Part shown: in pieces, positions 62,058 through 64,000 of the stretch
Numbering within the stretch: position 1 is the stretch's first letter
How the letters are laid out: every line of letters begins with the position of its first letter
Source of the DNA: SURF-21 sp964462595
Lineage (GTDB): Bacteria > Actinomycetota > Geothermincolia > Geothermincolales > RBG-13-55-18
Length of the DNA stretch: 64,000 nucleotides
Assembly (NCBI GenBank): GCA_964462595.1
Contig: CAYWXM010000023.1
Coordinates: 93,829-157,828 of the forward strand
Reading direction: 5' to 3'
Made by a program: the position numbers and the translations under genes
Notes under the pieces: model-generated
Seen by the model: only the letters and a program-made list of their open reading frames with translations
The model's database searches: none
Told to the model about the DNA's origin: nothing

Positions 62058-63194
62058 TTACAGGAAATGGAGATTAACCTCCAGCCTTCCAGGCATCGAC
62101 CTCTCCCAGTCGAAAGACACCTGCCTGCCTCGCGAGAGAAAAGAAGCCGCTATGCCTGCAACAATGGGGTAGTTAAAGGGGTTCTCTATCCTTGCCCTCA
62201 TCCCATCAGCGGTTGACTCCGTGAAAATGGGATTGCCCATGCCCCTATAGGCCATAAAGAAGAGGTCGCGTATCCTCTCCTCCGTGCGGCGCCTTTTCCA
62301 TTCCAGGCCGGGCAGTATTTCATCCACCATATCCTTTATCTTGTTGGCCAGAAAGCCTTCTACCCAGTTCCCGTGTTCCGCCTTCAGCTCTTCGTATGCC
62401 GCGTTAATCCCCGCCACATCGATAAGCGTCACCGGCTCCCCGTTATGGGTATCCACCATTGAACCTCGTGCGAAGTCCCAGGTGAAGAAACTTACCTGGA
62501 AAGGCACGCCGCATCTACTGCAGCGTTTATAGCTTATGTATCCAGGTAGTGGAACCTCCCACGAGAAAGAATACCTTTCTATGGCCTCAAAGCGTTCGTT
62601 ATCGGACACGGTCGCTTTGAATCTTATGTCGCCCCCCCTGTCGCTGATATCTATATTCGCCGCCCTGTTCTCCCCGCAATAAACGGCCCCCAGGATATCT
62701 CCCGCAAAGAAAGTCCTGTTATAGCACTGCGTGCAGGAAATGACCAGTTCCCTGCCCCTCTTGTAACTCAACAGGCTGGCGTCGGCCATGCCCAGGATAC
62801 GGGCCTGATCGCACATGAGCTCGTAGAAGGGCCTTCTGGCCAGGGGGAACGCGGTAGCTATCTTTTTCCATCCCACCATAACGGAATCCACGTACTTGTA
62901 GGCATCGAAGGCCTTGGCATAGATAAAACTCTTCCCTACGTCTTTTTCCACTATGTCGGACGCTTTTGCCAGGATTCCGTCGATTATCTTCGTCTCTACG
63001 ATAACCAGCCTCTGCGAGGTGTCGCGGCTGAGTATTCTCCCGTGTTCCTCCCAGATATGGTTCTTGGATATGGCATAGGGTACACCACATTCCTTGCAGA
63101 CGCGCATGAACGTCGAGTAACGCGACAGTCCCTTGCCCCTTACCCACCTTTTACCGATCAAGCCATCAACAGGATATTGCCCACCGTTTTCCAT
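62058..63194 (-). CDS. Hypothetical protein with three CxxC pairs
   Basis: 378 residues, no family recognised. CxxC pairs occur at residues 33-36 (CKECG), 154-157 (CTQC) and 225-228 (CSRCG), so it may bind zinc or an Fe-S cluster. The middle and C-terminal parts look globular (FSWEVPLPGYI, DVAGINAAYEELKAEHGNWVEG). No signal peptide or membrane helix. It is monocistronic and faces the gene at 61627. A role cannot be given. Confidence 0.6.
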   Translation of the reverse strand: MENGGQYPVDGLIGKRWVRGKGLSRYSTFMRVCKECGVPYAISKNHIWEEHGRILSRDTSQRLVIVETKIIDGILAKASDIVEKDVGKSFIYAKAFDAYKYVDSVMVGWKKIATAFPLARRPFYELMCDQARILGMADASLLSYKRGRELVISCTQCYNRTFFAGDILGAVYCGENRAANIDISDRGGDIRFKATVSDNERFEAIERYSFSWEVPLPGYISYKRCSRCGVPFQVSFFTWDFARGSMVDTHNGEPVTLIDVAGINAAYEELKAEHGNWVEGFLANKIKDMVDEILPGLEWKRRRTEERIRDLFFMAYRGMGNPIFTESTADGMRARIENPFNYPIVAGIAASFLSRGRQVSFDWERSMPGRLEVNLHFL

Positions 63195-63590
63195 TTATTT
63201 TCTCATTTCCATAACCATTTTTGACAGATACCTCGGCCCCCGCGTTCCGTGAGACTCGAAGCTTATTCATGAACAACCGTATCGTCACCCGCCGCTCTGC
63301 TCCTAGCCATAATCGAGGCGGTCCTGATCCGTCTTTCGATCCTCTTTCCCGGTTTCATAAACACCGCCACCAGAAACGCAATACATTTTATCACAACCCG
63401 CCTCGCTTAAATCATCCTTACCAGCTTCCCGGCATCACGTGTGCCCAGATGCGCATAATCACGTTCTTATCTTGTCCTGTCATTTATGTAGTATTAATCT
63501 GCCAGCGCGTGACCACCATATTGCTTGTTCTGCTTATATACGGCTAAATCTCGCTACACTCATCCGCCGCCGTGGTCCACGATCATGCGC
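63195..63590. other. Intergenic region without a recognised gene
   Basis: About 400 bases between the CxxC-protein gene and the acyl-CoA dehydrogenase. No credible frame. It must hold the promoter of the gene at 62058; no clear -35/-10 pair is seen. Confidence 0.4.
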
Positions 63591-63621
63591 AAAAAAAATG
63601 GGCCGGGTTTCCCCGGCCCAT
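63591..63621 (-). terminator. Intrinsic terminator of the acyl-CoA dehydrogenase gene
   Basis: On the minus strand ATGGGCCGGG (63621-63612), a short loop and CCCGGCCCAT (63607-63598) form a ten-base-pair perfect stem, followed by eight T (63598-63591). The stop of the gene is at 63634. Confidence 0.93.
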
Positions 63622-63633
63622 CTCCTTCTCGTT

Positions 63634-64000
63634 TTATTTCAGCTGGTCGCGCCCGAAGCCAAGTAAGCGCCTCGCGGTTATGAGCAGCTGTATCTGTCCC
63701 GTGCCCTCGAAGATGTCGTTTATCTTGGAGTCGCGCATCCACTTCTCCAGCAGCAGCTCCCTCGAATAACCCAGGGGGCCCATGAGCTCCACCGCCTTCT
63801 GGGTTATGCGGGTCACCGCCAGGCCGGCCTTAGCCTTGGCGATAGACGACTGCAGGTCGTTGCGCAGGCCGTTATCCAGCATCCACAATGCTCTCCAGGT
63901 GAGCAGGCGCGCGGCCTTGATATCCGCCTCCATCTGGATGACGTCCCTCTCCAGCGAGGTCATGCGGTTCGGGTTGATGCCGTAGCGCAGCTCCACGCCT
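63634..64000 (-). CDS. Acyl-CoA dehydrogenase, C-terminal part (5' end outside window)
   Basis: The frame is open to the window edge; only the C-terminal 122 residues are visible. The helical C-terminal domain is typical: ERDVIQMEADIKAARLLTWRA, AVELMGPLGYSRELLLEKWMRD and KINDIFEGTGQIQLLITARRLLG, the flavin-contacting segment of the family. The catalytic Glu and FAD/substrate domains are not in view, so the chain-length class cannot be judged. An efficient terminator follows. Confidence 0.92.
   Translation of the reverse strand, partial: GVELRYGINPNRMTSLERDVIQMEADIKAARLLTWRALWMLDNGLRNDLQSSIAKAKAGLAVTRITQKAVELMGPLGYSRELLLEKWMRDSKINDIFEGTGQIQLLITARRLLGFGRDQLK

Overview
This is a moderately GC-rich bacterial chromosome segment. 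Its gene order points to a deep-branching, probably anaerobic actinobacterium. The supporting evidence is a Gly-Cys-Val tRNA set of the actinobacterial kind, a thrS-HIT gene pair, a Re-citrate-synthase/homocitrate-synthase-like enzyme, a 2-hydroxyacyl-CoA dehydratase activator and several Fe-S flavoproteins. The assignment is an inference from gene content; no 16S rRNA gene is present.

Layout. 1-4711: signalling block on the minus strand (membrane histidine kinase cut by the window edge, response regulator-GGDEF, GAF-GAF-HD-GYP). 5244-8997: riboflavin operon ribD-ribE-ribBA-ribH behind a promoter, an FMN riboswitch and an intrinsic terminator. 9050-13437: rpe, thpR, cinA, pgsA and rimO, tightly packed. 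13631-16321: a small gene with its own promoter, and ftsK. 16772-30413: a long minus-strand translation/RNA-metabolism run (rimP, nusA, infB, DUF503, rbfA, nrnA, truB, ribF, rpsO, pnp, M16 protease, dapB, SDR), with a promoter-proximal terminator in the rimP leader that looks like an attenuator. 30714-36036: EF-G-like GTPase (plus strand), then HIT hydrolase, thrS and a zinc-ribbon protein.

36213-40530 is the accessory region. tRNA-Val, tRNA-Cys and tRNA-Gly are separated by an M48 protease gene and by a 2.9 kb island. The island is bounded by a 47-bp direct repeat of the 3' half of tRNA-Gly. It holds a decayed tyrosine-integrase remnant, a coiled-coil protein with a GIY-YIG (T5orf172-type) C-terminal domain, and an unrecognised one-helix membrane protein. 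This is the best candidate for something undescribed, possibly a small defence or parasite cargo.

40588-49081: a wHTH-like protein with a KaiC-like ATPase, small metal-binding proteins, a CheY-like regulator, a radical SAM protein, an AcuA-type acetyltransferase, a CBS protein, DAHP synthase, PlsC and two unknown genes. 49189-57207: TPP enzyme, methyltransferase, Fe-S flavoprotein, geranylgeranyl-reductase-like protein, a GltD-like Fe-S oxidoreductase broken by one in-frame TGA, a GAF protein and an HgdC-type activator. 57423-64000: an archaeal-type thymidylate synthase homologue, an aminotransferase that appears to start at ATC, the citrate/homocitrate synthase-like enzyme, three unknown proteins and the C-terminus of an acyl-CoA dehydrogenase cut by the window edge.
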